Below, piece after piece: positions 20,335 through 28,351 of a stretch of DNA of 38,129 bases (within the stretch, counting starts at the first letter, position 1; each line of letters begins with the position of its first letter). Source of the stretch: Desulfurivibrio sp044068515 (GTDB lineage Bacteria > Desulfobacterota > Desulfobulbia > Desulfobulbales > Desulfurivibrionaceae); the NCBI RefSeq assembly GCF_044068515.1, contig NZ_JBIPKI010000019.1:1-38129 (forward strand). The letters run 5' to 3'. The position numbers and the translations under genes are program-made. The notes below the pieces were generated by a model, which saw nothing but the letters and a program-made list of their open reading frames with translations, did not search any database and was not told the DNA's origin.

Positions 20335-20390
20335 GCCGAGCGGGCGCGAGAGTAGAGCGACCCGCTCGGCAGAATGAATGTATGATTATA
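20335..20390 (-). promoter_or_regulatory. Promoter -10 and 5' leader hairpin of the DUF2071 gene
   Basis: On the minus strand a consensus -10 TATAAT lies at 20390-20385, but no good -35 is seen. Just downstream, GCCGAGCGGG (20335-20344) and CCCGCTCGGC (20361-20370) form a perfect 10-bp inverted repeat with a 16-nt loop at the very start of the predicted transcript. It could stabilise or regulate the message, or be the end of the upstream SYLF transcript; no T-run follows on either strand. Confidence 0.4.
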
Positions 20391-20462
20391 AACGGCGTGG
20401 GCTGGAACGTTTGTCGGGCGGAAGCAGCAGGGTCCGGCCGGCAAGGATTAGGTCATTACAGA

Positions 20463-21011
20463 TCAGCGCTGAATCCGGGTGATTTTTGATCCTTCCAGGG
20501 TCAGGTTATACATCAGGCCCCGGTTGGAAAAAACAAAGCCGATGACCGGCTGCTGCAGGGTGTTGGAATCTATTTCACCCCCCGCCCCGATGGTAGCGAT
20601 GGCGACGCTGCCATCGACTCCGGCCTTCCAGCCCTCGCTGGCCTGGAAACTCCGCAGAGCTTCCCCGGTCATGAACATGACGATAACCCGCCGCACCTGA
20701 GCGCCCAATTGAAACCCGATCGAGGCCCCGGCGATGTTGTAGTAGGCAACCGTCTCTCCGCCGACCAGCAGCTTGCCCTCACCGTATTCCCCGCCAATCC
20801 CGATGCCGGCCTTGACCACCGAAGGAAAGACCAGCATCCCCGCGGCCTTTTGCGCCAGTTCCTGGCCGGCACTGGTGTGGGCGTAAAATTCCTTGAGAGC
20901 TTCCTCGGTGCGGGCATCGATCTCTTCACGGCTGGCGGAATAGGCCGGGACGACAAAAAGCAGGCAGAGCAGGGCAACGGCAAAGGGGGGAAATATTCTG
21001 GCGAATTTCAT
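20463..21011 (-). CDS. SYLF (Ysc84-type) lipid-binding domain protein, exported
   Basis: This 182-residue protein starts with a signal peptide: basic MKFAR, a hydrophobic core to about residue 22, and a likely cleavage site after AYSA. The mature part is a single SYLF domain with GMLVFPSVVKAGIGIGGEYGEGKLLV, YYNIAGASIGFQLGAQ, VIVMFMTGEALRSF, VAIATIGAGGEID and VIGFVFSNRGLMYNLTLEGSKI. SYLF domains bind phosphoinositides in eukaryotes; the bacterial exported forms are uncharacterised periplasmic or outer-membrane proteins. GAGGAG precedes the ATG by 6 nt, a strong start. It lies 101 nt downstream of the USP gene on the same strand, but operon membership is uncertain. Confidence 0.88.
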   Translation of the reverse strand: MKFARIFPPFAVALLCLLFVVPAYSASREEIDARTEEALKEFYAHTSAGQELAQKAAGMLVFPSVVKAGIGIGGEYGEGKLLVGGETVAYYNIAGASIGFQLGAQVRRVIVMFMTGEALRSFQASEGWKAGVDGSVAIATIGAGGEIDSNTLQQPVIGFVFSNRGLMYNLTLEGSKITRIQR

Positions 21012-21112
21012 GGTTAGCTCCTCAACCTTAAGTTAAAACCGGCGGAATTCAGGGCGGCACGGGACTGGACCAAAAAACGGAACTTCCCGAGCAAAGCCGA
21101 GCGATTCCCCTT

Positions 21113-21601
21113 TTATTCAACCACCATCACGGCACAGTGCTTGGCATTATGCAGAACTCGGTTGGAAGTAGAGCCGAAGACGAACTCTTCCTTGTGCGAA
21201 ATGCCGCGCCGGCCCATTACCACGATACAACAGCGCAGTTTTTCCTGTTCATCCAGAATGGCATCGCCGATGGAGGTGCACGGCCGTTTAACAACCCGGG
21301 TCTCGAGTTGGCCTTCGGTAAAGCCCGCTCCCTTTAGGATCTCCTTGAATTCCGCCAGCCGCTGGTTGACGGCCGCCTCCTTTTCTGCCAACCACTGGCG
21401 GCGTTCTTCGTCGTTAGGGAAAAAATCCTCCGAAGGTTCCGGCAGGATGGTAAGCAAGGTAATGAAAACATCCCGATAATCGCCAAAAAAATCGGCGACA
21501 TAGAGTACCGCGCGGCGGGAGTTTTCCGATTCATCCACCGCCAGCAGGAGGTGGCGCTCCGTGTCCCGGCGGGCCAGATCGCTGAAGTCCTGTTCGCTCA
21601 T
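21113..21601 (-). CDS. Universal stress protein (UspA family)
   Basis: This 162-residue protein has one USP domain: an N-terminal HLLLAVDESENSRRAV strand-loop-helix and the C-terminal ATP-binding signature G-x2-G-x9-G-S/T (GRRGISHKEEFVFGST), then SNRVLHNAKHCAVMVV. All glycines of the signature are present, so it belongs to the ATP-binding UspA/UspFG branch rather than the non-binding one. A 15-residue polar N-terminal extension precedes the fold. Its ATG overlaps the stop of the upstream kinase-like gene by 4 nt, implying coupled translation and a shared pathway. The partner could phosphorylate it, but this is inference. Confidence 0.93.
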   Translation of the reverse strand: MSEQDFSDLARRDTERHLLLAVDESENSRRAVLYVADFFGDYRDVFITLLTILPEPSEDFFPNDEERRQWLAEKEAAVNQRLAEFKEILKGAGFTEGQLETRVVKRPCTSIGDAILDEQEKLRCCIVVMGRRGISHKEEFVFGSTSNRVLHNAKHCAVMVVE

Positions 21602-22596
21602 GATTGCCTCCCTGTCTGCGCGGCTACTTCGGCCTGCGCTTCGGCCAGGTCATCGAGCAGCTGGCCGGTGGTTTCATAAAAAATCTTAGCCCCATGGGAA
21701 AAGTGGAGCAGAACCCGGTTAAGGCTTTCGGGAATGTAGGGGAATATTTTTTTCAGGTTGGCCACCCGGTTCTTATAAGAGATATTCAGATCCTCGCCCC
21801 ATAGAAGGTCAAAAAGTTCCCGTTGATTATGGTAGAGGTCCGGGACCAGAATATCGCCCCGTCCGACCAGATAGATGATAATATTGCCCAACCCCTGCAG
21901 ATCGAAGGCAAACATCGACTCGCCGTGGAGGTAGTTGTAGTCGAAATCGATCCAGCGGTAGCGTTCCCGTTCCCGATCCCAGAAGATGTGGTCCCGTCTG
22001 ATGTCGCCGTGCTTTTCGCCATGATCGTGCAGAAACTTGATGGCCTGCACCATCTCAATATAGTGGGCCAGAATCTGCGGGAAGCGCTGGTGGAAGTATT
22101 CATAGTGGTCGCCGTCGTCATCTTCAATGACGCGATCGATGCTGCGACCGTAAATGAATTCCAGGATGCGGACGTTGTTGCCCGCCTCATCCCTGGTCCA
22201 GGTGCCGTGCATGAAGCGATCATCTTGGGCAACCAGGTCGAGGATACGCGCTTCTTTACGGGGACTCCGGAAACATTTAATTTCCAGACCGGCAATCCTG
22301 GTGATGAATTCTTCGTGGAATACCAGCTTGAGGATTTTAGTCTCCCCGGTTTTCAAGTCTATCGCCCGGCGCACCCAGTATTTGGGCTGGTCGTCGATCC
22401 CGAATCGCCCCTCTTTTTCGTAACGTTTGACCCAGTAGGCATTATCACCCAGCAGCACAACATCGTTATAGTCCAACTTGAAAAAATCGCTGGTATCGGC
22501 AATGATCCGGAAATTTTTCGGCACTGCGGCGGGCCCGGCATAAACCCGGATCAAATCGGCGATATCGCTTGCTGACAAATTTTTGGCGGCGGTCAC
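21598..22596 (-). CDS. Atypical protein-kinase-like protein coupled to USP
   Basis: This 332-residue protein has weak but recognisable kinase-fold motifs: a candidate ATP lysine in TKILKL (K88 or K90), a possible helix-C glutamate E115, a catalytic-loop HGD (196-198) in KHGDIRRDH, and DFD (217-219) where DFG is expected. The HGD form resembles the aminoglycoside phosphotransferase/lipopolysaccharide kinase branch. The asparagine normally found five residues after the catalytic aspartate is a histidine (H203). The N-terminal 75 residues are not kinase-like to my eye. The start is GTG 22596 with a strong GGAGG 6 nt upstream. No membrane segment is seen. It is translationally coupled to the USP gene. 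The substrate is unknown; it could be an active kinase, an antibiotic-kinase relative or a pseudokinase. Confidence 0.75.
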   Translation of the reverse strand: MTAAKNLSASDIADLIRVYAGPAAVPKNFRIIADTSDFFKLDYNDVVLLGDNAYWVKRYEKEGRFGIDDQPKYWVRRAIDLKTGETKILKLVFHEEFITRIAGLEIKCFRSPRKEARILDLVAQDDRFMHGTWTRDEAGNNVRILEFIYGRSIDRVIEDDDGDHYEYFHQRFPQILAHYIEMVQAIKFLHDHGEKHGDIRRDHIFWDRERERYRWIDFDYNYLHGESMFAFDLQGLGNIIIYLVGRGDILVPDLYHNQRELFDLLWGEDLNISYKNRVANLKKIFPYIPESLNRVLLHFSHGAKIFYETTGQLLDDLAEAQAEVAAQTGRQS

Positions 22597-22725
22597 GGAG
22601 TCCCTCCTCTTTTTTTATGATATCATCAGCAGGAGGGTGAAAGGCAATGGTTTTTCAACCGAACCGGCCGGAAAGCCGGCTCGGTCCCGTTACAGGAACA
22701 GGATATTTTTGCTCCTAACGGAATG

Positions 22726-22753
22726 TTGATGATTTTTAGGCGGGAGTTATAAT
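22726..22753 (+). promoter_or_regulatory. Sigma70-type promoter for the DUF5666-like gene
   Basis: -35 TTGATG (22726-22731), a 16-nt spacer, and -10 TATAAT (22748-22753), a full consensus. Transcription would start near 22760, only about 20 nt before the ATG. Upstream in the same divergent gap, an imperfect hairpin (22658-22685, ACCGA-CCGGC / GCCGG-TCGGT) and a 10-bp palindrome ATGATATCAT (22617-22626) lie on the kinase-gene side. Confidence 0.6.
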
Positions 22754-22780
22754 GCCAGAGGATAACAAGGAGAATTGGTG

Positions 22781-23104
22781 ATGTTGGAGGGAAAATTTCT
22801 GAATGATGTCGCGAAGATCCTGCTGATCACCCTGGTGCTGGCGGTTGGCTGCCTTGCTCCCGCCACCATCATGGCTAAAAGCGGCGACAATCGTGACCGC
22901 CAACGATTTTACGGCTGGGTGGAAGCAATGCCGGCCGGCCTGCACGGCACCTGGATCATCGGTGGCCGCCAGGTGACGACCAACCCGCGGACCCAGTTCG
23001 ATCAGCAGGAGGGCCCCCTGGTGGTCGGCGCCTGCGTCAAGGTCGATATCCGCGGTGGTCTAGTCCATGAAATCGACAGCGAACCGCCCCATAACTGCCG
23101 CTGA
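22781..23104 (+). CDS. Small exported DUF5666-like protein
   Basis: This 107-residue protein has a signal-peptide-like N terminus (basic and polar to about 12, hydrophobic KILLITLVLAVGCLAPATIMA), with probable cleavage near residue 32. The mature 75 residues (YGWVEAMPAGLHGTWIIGGRQV, TQFDQQEGPLVVGACVKVDI, VHEIDSE) match the small beta-barrel pattern of DUF5666-type periplasmic proteins. Function is not known. AAGGAG at 22767-22772 is 8 nt from the chosen ATG; TTG and GTG codons just upstream are less likely. It has a clear promoter of its own. The gap to the rhomboid gene is 158 nt and includes a 6-bp hairpin (CAGGGT/ACCCTG near 23112-23131). Confidence 0.75.
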   Translation: MLEGKFLNDVAKILLITLVLAVGCLAPATIMAKSGDNRDRQRFYGWVEAMPAGLHGTWIIGGRQVTTNPRTQFDQQEGPLVVGACVKVDIRGGLVHEIDSEPPHNCR

Positions 23105-23262
23105 TTGCCCCCAGGGTAAAAATTCACCCTGATTCAGTCCCGCAGCGGGGCTGGGCCGACCCCTGGCCACGGCCTCGATCAGCCTTACGAGAAATCGGCC
23201 CGCCCTCAACTCCAGAGCCGGCAGGCCCTGGCCGTTCCCGCCCCACCTCCAGGAGCGCGTGC

Positions 23263-24012
23263 ATGTTCATTCCCGTCGGGGACACCCCCAACCCCAGCAA
23301 GTTCGCCTGGATGACCTGGGGGTTGATGCTCATCAACATCGGGGTCTTTTTCTTGATTTCCCTGCCCCTGATGAATGCCACCCCTGATCCCGGCGACCCG
23401 GTGTACGCCCTGTTCCTCGAAAGCATGCGCGAACGAGGCATTGCCGTCCATCAGTTCCGTGATCAGATTACCGCCTACGATCTCCTGGTCTTTCGTTATG
23501 GTTTCCGCCCGGCCGAAGCCACGATCCTGACTCTGTTCAGTTCGATGTTTCTCCATGGCGGCTGGGCCCACCTGATCGGCAACATGCTCTACCTCTGGAT
23601 TTTCGGCAACAATGTCGAATATCGCCTGGGGGCTTTGGGCTTTTTGGGCATGTATCTGGCTACCGGGGTGATCGCCACTCTGTTTTTTACGCTCTTCGTT
23701 CCCGGCTCCAATGTGCCGCTGATCGGGGCTTCCGGCGCCATTTCCGGGGTGCTGGGCTGTTATTTCCTCTGGTTTCCCCGCAACACCGTGAAAGTGTTCG
23801 TCTTTCTCTTCCCCTTTTATCTCGGCTTCATCTACGTTCCCGCGCCGGTGGTGCTCGGGGTCTATCTGCTGATCGACAACCTGCTGCCGTTTCTGGTATT
23901 GATGGGCGCCAGCAGCGGGGTGGCCTATGGCGCCCATATCGGGGGGTTTCTGGCTGGCCTGGTCATCGCCCTGGTCCTCCGCCACAAAGCCCCAAGGGGC
24001 GGCCGAGGGTAA
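23263..24012 (+). CDS. Rhomboid-family intramembrane serine protease
   Basis: This 249-residue polytopic membrane protein cleaves substrates inside the membrane. Hydrophobic segments begin near residues 15, 86, 125, 153, 178, 195 and 220. The catalytic dyad is visible: S158 in GASGAISG and H225 in GAHIGGF, with the oxyanion-stabilising HxxxN-type HLIGNMLYLW motif at 103-112 (preceded by LHGGWA). A long periplasmic loop (about 40-85) follows the first helix. The ATG at 23263 opens MFIPVGDTPNP, a start common in this subfamily. It ends convergent to the DoxX-like gene, with a weak terminator between. Substrates are unknown. Confidence 0.93.
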   Translation: MFIPVGDTPNPSKFAWMTWGLMLINIGVFFLISLPLMNATPDPGDPVYALFLESMRERGIAVHQFRDQITAYDLLVFRYGFRPAEATILTLFSSMFLHGGWAHLIGNMLYLWIFGNNVEYRLGALGFLGMYLATGVIATLFFTLFVPGSNVPLIGASGAISGVLGCYFLWFPRNTVKVFVFLFPFYLGFIYVPAPVVLGVYLLIDNLLPFLVLMGASSGVAYGAHIGGFLAGLVIALVLRHKAPRGGRG

Positions 24013-24048
24013 CCCGGAAATTCTTCAGCAAAAAATGATCCCCGTCAG

Positions 24049-24077
24049 AGGGACCTGCGCCGCGCTTTGTCCCTTTT
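24049..24077 (+). terminator. Possible terminator after the rhomboid gene
   Basis: AGGGAC (24049-24054) and GTCCCT (24069-24074) form a 6-bp stem with a 14-nt loop, followed by TTTT. It lies between convergent genes. Confidence 0.35.
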
Positions 24078-24165
24078 CCCCAGCCACCCCAATCATTCCA
24101 GCGGCCATAGAGCTTGAGATGCCGGTCGGGTGAATCAGATCGGATCTTGGCCCCAAAAGACTGGG

Positions 24166-24633
24166 TCAGTCGCTGCCTTTTTTGTGGCGAACTTTGCCGC
24201 CGATTACAAAGGCGGCGCTCACCAGGAAGAGATTTTTGATGATGTACTGGCCTTCCAGGCTGACTCCGAGGGGAAAGTTGGTGAAGCATACCTCCGGCAG
24301 CAGAACCAGGGGCAGCATGGTGCCCGGAATCTGCAGGATGAGCAGCAACAAAGCCATGCGGAGCAGGGGCCGGAAGAGCAGGCCGATGCCAATGGCCATC
24401 TCCCACCAGCCCAGAATCGGGATGAACCAGGCCGGCGAAACCCAATATACCGTATTTTTGATCAGCTCCTCTTCCGGGCTCATCCCCAGGGGCTTGAGCG
24501 CCCCGAACCAGAGAAAGATGATGGCCAGGCAAAGACACAATACTGTCTGGCAATGGCGATCCAGCCAAGCGGAAACCAAGGCGTCGAACCGGTCAAGCCA
24601 ATCCGGCATCCAGTATATTTTTTTTCCCGTCAT
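24166..24633 (-). CDS. DoxX-like (DUF417-type) integral membrane protein
   Basis: This 155-residue protein has about four hydrophobic segments: LCLCLAIIFLWFGA, FIPILGWWEMAIGIGLLF, MALLLLILQIPGTMLPLVLL and IIKNLFLVSAAFVI. The FLWFGALKPLGMSPEE turn, the GWWEMAIGIGLLF helix and the EGQYIIKNLFLV start of the last helix match the DoxX/YkgB-like family. Members are small inner-membrane proteins linked in some bacteria to quinol oxidation or oxidative stress, but no cofactor residues can be read here. The start has no clear Shine-Dalgarno. It is downstream of the PilZ-like gene on the same strand (109-nt gap). Confidence 0.8.
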   Translation of the reverse strand: MTGKKIYWMPDWLDRFDALVSAWLDRHCQTVLCLCLAIIFLWFGALKPLGMSPEEELIKNTVYWVSPAWFIPILGWWEMAIGIGLLFRPLLRMALLLLILQIPGTMLPLVLLPEVCFTNFPLGVSLEGQYIIKNLFLVSAAFVIGGKVRHKKGSD

Positions 24634-24742
24634 TGACCGGTCCTACCACGTCGCCCCAAGGGTGGGCGTTTGTTGCCAGCCGTCTATAACCGCAGGCAGC
24701 GGCTTTGCTGCTGGTCTCCGGTGCCGCCCCGGTCCCCAGGCA

Positions 24743-25267
24743 TCAAGAGTAAGCCAATTGGGGGATATAGGCGTTCCTGAGAATAAAATTTTCCAATCTT
24801 TCCACCTGACCGTCGCTTAGTTCGCCAAATTGCACCCTGCGCTTCCGGAGCCGGTATTTGTCGGCGAGAGGAGGGCCAACCTCCTGGTCGGCCACGATTT
24901 CGAAAGGGAGTCCATCCAGAGAAAGATCATCGCCGCTGAAGAGCATTCCTTCCCGCGGCAATTCTCCGGCCGTAGGCTTATGGTCCTGGTAGGTGAAGCA
25001 GACTCCCCCCATGCCGATCCTGACTACTCGGCCCAACTCCCGATGGACGACATAGATTTCTCCGCGAGGGACAAAACAGGGCAGGTTCCTCCGCAGCCGC
25101 CGGGTTTGAGGCAAGGGCAGAATCGGGAGGCTGGCCAGTTGCCGGAGAGGACGCCACCGCTCGGAGGGGCGGTATCCATGGCTACCAGAATAAGAATAAC
25201 GCTCCCTGATCGCTTCCTTCAGGGTGAAATAAACCGAGAGATCCACCGCATCTTCATACCTCCCCAT
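24743..25267 (-). CDS. PilZ-like domain protein with degenerate c-di-GMP motif
   Basis: This 174-residue cytoplasmic protein has a PilZ-like core at about 60-168: RRNLPCFVPRGEIYVV, VVRIGMGGVCFTYQD, LPFEIVADQEVG and a terminal helix FGELSDGQVERLENFILRNA, a common PilZ ending. The usual D/N-x-S-x2-G motif reads R-I-G-M-G-G, so the acidic/amide and serine positions are lost, and the arginine motif is weak. Cyclic-di-GMP binding by the standard mode is therefore doubtful. The first 45 residues are basic and unrelated to anything I recognise. GGAGG 7 nt before the ATG supports the start. It is divergent from a LysR regulator. Confidence 0.7.
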   Translation of the reverse strand: MGRYEDAVDLSVYFTLKEAIRERYSYSGSHGYRPSERWRPLRQLASLPILPLPQTRRLRRNLPCFVPRGEIYVVHRELGRVVRIGMGGVCFTYQDHKPTAGELPREGMLFSGDDLSLDGLPFEIVADQEVGPPLADKYRLRKRRVQFGELSDGQVERLENFILRNAYIPQLAYS

Positions 25268-25433
25268 GAGCGCTCCTCCTTCGTCTATCGGGTTTTCATC
25301 GGCCTGAGGCTAACTCCTGGCCCTATCTTAACGAATTGGATTGATAAATAAAAATGAATAGTTTAGATGTAAAATATCAGTTTTGCTTAAGATTACCGTC
25401 GGCCGGAGCAGGCCCGGACAGGAGGGCGACAGA

Positions 25434-26417
25434 ATGACAATCACCTTGCGGCAGCTGGAAATTTTTGTCGCGGTGGCGGAAAACGGCCAGGTAACCAAGG
25501 CCAGCAGCAAGCTGCACCTCACCCAGTCGGCGGTAAGCATGGCGTTGAACGAACTGCAGAACCAACTGGCGGGTTCGCTTTTCGACCGCAGGGGACATCG
25601 CCTGCTGATCAACGACCGGGGGCGCTATCTGCTGCCCATCGCCAAGAACATCCTCTCCCAGGTCAACAACATTGAGGCACTGCTCAGCGAGCAGGGAGAA
25701 AATGTGGCCGGTTCCCTCAAAATAGCGGCCAGCTCCACCATCGGTAATTACGTCCTGCCCTATTTCATCGGAGTCTTTAAAAAGCTGTACCCGGCGGTAT
25801 TTCTCAACATGGAGGTCTGCAATACCCGCCAGGCCGAAAAACTGATCGTCGAAGGAGTCGTCGATCTGGGCTTTGTCGAGGGAGAGGTCAGCCATGACCA
25901 GGTAAAAACCATTCCCTGGCTGCGGGACGAACTGGTGGTGATCGCGGCACCCACCCATCCCATGGCCGAAAAAACCACCTTCGAGGTTCCGGCTGATCTC
26001 AACCGCTGCCAATGGATCATGCGGGAAAAAGGTTCAGGAACCGCCCAGGTTTTCAAAAAAAAATTGGGCGACAACGTCACCGGTTTGCAGGTGGCAATGG
26101 AGCTGGGTCACACCGAGGCGATCAAAAAGGCGGTGGAGTCCGGGGCGGGGGTGGCCTGTCTCTCCAGCCTGACCATCTGCCGGGAATTGGAGGAAGGCCG
26201 GCTGACGTCCCTGAGGGTCGAAGGTCTTGATATGGGGCGCACCCTCCACACCATCCATTACCGCCATAAAGCGATGACCGGCCTGATGAGGGCATTCGTC
26301 AACTTCTGCTCCCTGGTCAAAGAGAGCAACCCCGGCTGCGCCTGCCTGACTTCGCCCCGCAAGCTGCGGGAACTGCTCCTCGCCCGCAACCCTCCCGGAA
26401 GCCAAACCAATTCGTAG
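25434..26417 (+). CDS. LysR-family transcriptional regulator (CysL/CbbR-like)
   Basis: This 327-residue protein has an N-terminal winged helix-turn-helix (about 1-60: LRQLEIFVAVAENGQVTKASSKLHLTQSAVSMALNELQNQL), a linker helix, and a two-lobe co-inducer domain (about 92-300: LKIAASSTIGNYVLP, DLGFVEG, MREKGSGTAQVF, ESGAGVACLSSL). The effector domain resembles the CysL/CbbR group; the ligand is unknown. GGAGG at 25421-25425 lies 8 nt before the ATG at 25434; an upstream extension of 17 codons is unlikely. The upstream gap (166 bp, AT-rich, -35-like TTGATA at 25341) is shared with the PilZ-like gene. LysR proteins often control the divergent neighbour and themselves, so the PilZ-DoxX pair is the first target to consider. 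Confidence 0.93.
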   Translation: MTITLRQLEIFVAVAENGQVTKASSKLHLTQSAVSMALNELQNQLAGSLFDRRGHRLLINDRGRYLLPIAKNILSQVNNIEALLSEQGENVAGSLKIAASSTIGNYVLPYFIGVFKKLYPAVFLNMEVCNTRQAEKLIVEGVVDLGFVEGEVSHDQVKTIPWLRDELVVIAAPTHPMAEKTTFEVPADLNRCQWIMREKGSGTAQVFKKKLGDNVTGLQVAMELGHTEAIKKAVESGAGVACLSSLTICRELEEGRLTSLRVEGLDMGRTLHTIHYRHKAMTGLMRAFVNFCSLVKESNPGCACLTSPRKLRELLLARNPPGSQTNS

Positions 26418-26471
26418 ACGCCTCCGGCCAAGTGGCGGATTGTCGAGGCTACCAGGGATGGCCGGTGCGGC

Positions 26472-26915
26472 TCAGCCTTGGGCGCCTTGGCGGGCCTGTT
26501 GCAGGCTGGTGAAGATTGGGGTGGGGAATCGAGCCAGCTTGCCCTGGCGGTCGACGACGGCGTGGATGGTATGGGCCAGGGCCAGCAGCCGGCCCTGCTG
26601 GTTGCTGATCCGGTAGTTGAAACGGCAGGAGACTTTTTTCAGCTCGACCAGGGAAGTTTCCACCAGCAGCAGGTCGTCGTAGCGGGCCGAGGCTTTGTAG
26701 CGGACCCGGCAATCCACCACCGGCAGAATCAGCCCCTCATCCTCCAGGCTCCGGTAGGAGCGGGCCACCAGGTCGCGCATGTACTCGGTCCGCCCCGCCT
26801 CACAGAAACGCAGGTAGTTGGCGTAATAGACCACCCCGCCGGCGTCGGTGTCGCCATACAGCACCCGGCAACGCTGGCGGTGGACCGGGTCCTGCAGGGT
26901 AAATTCGTCACTCAT
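26472..26915 (-). CDS. ybgC: Acyl-CoA thioesterase, YbgC family
   Basis: This 147-residue hotdog-fold protein hydrolyses acyl-CoA thioesters. The signature YGDTDAGGVVYYANYLRFCEAGRTE (residues 20-44) contains the catalytic aspartate of the YbgC/4-hydroxybenzoyl-CoA thioesterase group. Later family landmarks are VVDCRVRYKASARYDDLLLVET and the strand SCRFNYRI. In Proteobacteria ybgC often heads the tol-pal cluster; here no tol genes are near, and it sits 77 nt after the ApgM-like gene. A role in membrane lipid turnover is the usual assumption. Confidence 0.92.
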   Translation of the reverse strand: MSDEFTLQDPVHRQRCRVLYGDTDAGGVVYYANYLRFCEAGRTEYMRDLVARSYRSLEDEGLILPVVDCRVRYKASARYDDLLLVETSLVELKKVSCRFNYRISNQQGRLLALAHTIHAVVDRQGKLARFPTPIFTSLQQARQGAQG

Positions 26916-26992
26916 TGATCAGGTCCAGATTTTTTTTAGCATCAGGGTTCGGGTTTTCGGCCAACGGCCAGGCCCCCGTTACTCTGCTTCGG

Positions 26993-28243
26993 TTAATTAC
27001 CCCGGCCCCTGACCAGCAGGCGCAGGAATTCCCGGCCGTCGGCCAGCAGGGGGGCCGCGGCCGCCCGCCGTTCAGAGAAATGGCCTTGGGCCGGTTCCTG
27101 CCAGCAGGAGCCATCGGGGCAGGCCGCCGGATCGCGGGCATCGCGCTCAGAATCAAAGAGGGCGAAAGGGACCGGCAAATCGGCATGGGTGCGGGTCTGC
27201 AAAGGGGTGTAATGGTCCATGGTCAACGCCAACCGGAAAGGCTCGCCGCGCCGCTGCAAGCCCTCGAGGACCGGTCCGACCACCTGCTGGTCAAAATCCT
27301 CGATGGCTCGAAGCTTGTTGTCCAGATCGCCCTGGTGGGAGACCTCGTCCGGGGCCTCGACATGGACAAAAACCAGGTCGTGGCGATCCAGGGCCGCCAG
27401 GGCCGCGGCGACTTTGCCGGCGTAATTGGTATCCAGGTAGCCGGTGGCCCCGGGCACATTGATGATTTCCATCCCGGCGTAAACCCCGATGCCTTTGAGG
27501 AGATCAACGGCGGAGATCAGGGCGCCGCTGACCCCGTATTGCTCCTTGAGCGTCGGCATGGCCGGCGGCCTGCCCTCCCCCCAGAGCCAGATGGCATTGG
27601 CCGGATTGCGGCCCGCCGCCCGCCGCTGCCGGTTGAGCGGGGCGGCATTGAGCAGTTCGCCGGCCCCCTGCACGACATCGGCCAAGCCCGGCACCGCCAG
27701 GTAGCGGCGCCACAACTCGCCGACCTCCCGGCCGCTGTGATCATGGGGGGGAACGGTGACCAACCCGGCGCAATCCCGCCGCCAGACCAGGAGATGGCGG
27801 TAACTGATGCCGGGGTAAAAGCGGCAGTATTCCGAACCAAGTTCCCGGTCCAGCATCCTGATCAGTTCAGCGGCGGTGGCCGTATCGATGTGGCCGGCAC
27901 TGTAGTCAACCATGGTAACGCTTTGGGGAGCGGCATACTCCAGGGTTACCAGGTTGCAGCGAAAGGCGACGGCGTCCGGGGGCAATTCGACTCCCATGCT
28001 GGCCGCCTCCAGCGGGGCCCGGCCGCTGTAGCATTCGGCCGGCAAATAACCCAGCAGGGAAAGATTGGCCACGTCACTGCCGGGGGCAAAGCCCGGCGGC
28101 ACTGTTTGCAGGCGGAAAAGCCGTCCGCGGGCGGCGACAAAATCCATCACCGGCGTGGCGGCGGCCTCCAAGGGGGTGCGGCCGCCCAGGGCCGCAATGG
28201 GCATATCGCCCATCCCGTCGCCCACTAAAATAACGTACTTCAT
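26993..28243 (-). CDS. ApgM-type phosphoglycerate mutase family, proposed homoserine kinase
   Basis: This 416-residue alkaline-phosphatase-superfamily protein matches the archaeal-type cofactor-independent phosphoglycerate mutase family. It has KYVILVGDGMGD (first metal aspartates), GSDVANLSLLGY with the nucleophile serine, VHVEAPDEVSHQGDLDNK, and TMDHYTPLQTRTHADLPVPF as the last metal site. A bacterial subgroup found beside threonine genes, in genomes lacking ThrB, is annotated as a proposed homoserine kinase (established annotation practice). Here it follows hom by 108 nt on the same strand, which favours that role over glycolysis. The start is ATG 28243; an 11-codon upstream extension exists but lacks family sequence. 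Which reaction it performs cannot be decided from sequence. Confidence 0.88.
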   Translation of the reverse strand: MKYVILVGDGMGDMPIAALGGRTPLEAAATPVMDFVAARGRLFRLQTVPPGFAPGSDVANLSLLGYLPAECYSGRAPLEAASMGVELPPDAVAFRCNLVTLEYAAPQSVTMVDYSAGHIDTATAAELIRMLDRELGSEYCRFYPGISYRHLLVWRRDCAGLVTVPPHDHSGREVGELWRRYLAVPGLADVVQGAGELLNAAPLNRQRRAAGRNPANAIWLWGEGRPPAMPTLKEQYGVSGALISAVDLLKGIGVYAGMEIINVPGATGYLDTNYAGKVAAALAALDRHDLVFVHVEAPDEVSHQGDLDNKLRAIEDFDQQVVGPVLEGLQRRGEPFRLALTMDHYTPLQTRTHADLPVPFALFDSERDARDPAACPDGSCWQEPAQGHFSERRAAAAPLLADGREFLRLLVRGRGN

Positions 28244-28351
28244 CACATGCCCTCGCCGGGTGCCTTGTTGCGCCAAGATTTCACCTGGCTATACGCCATT
28301 AATGGTCGCCCGGAGTTGCGGCTCTGTTTCTTGCTGTCGGCCGGACTCATT

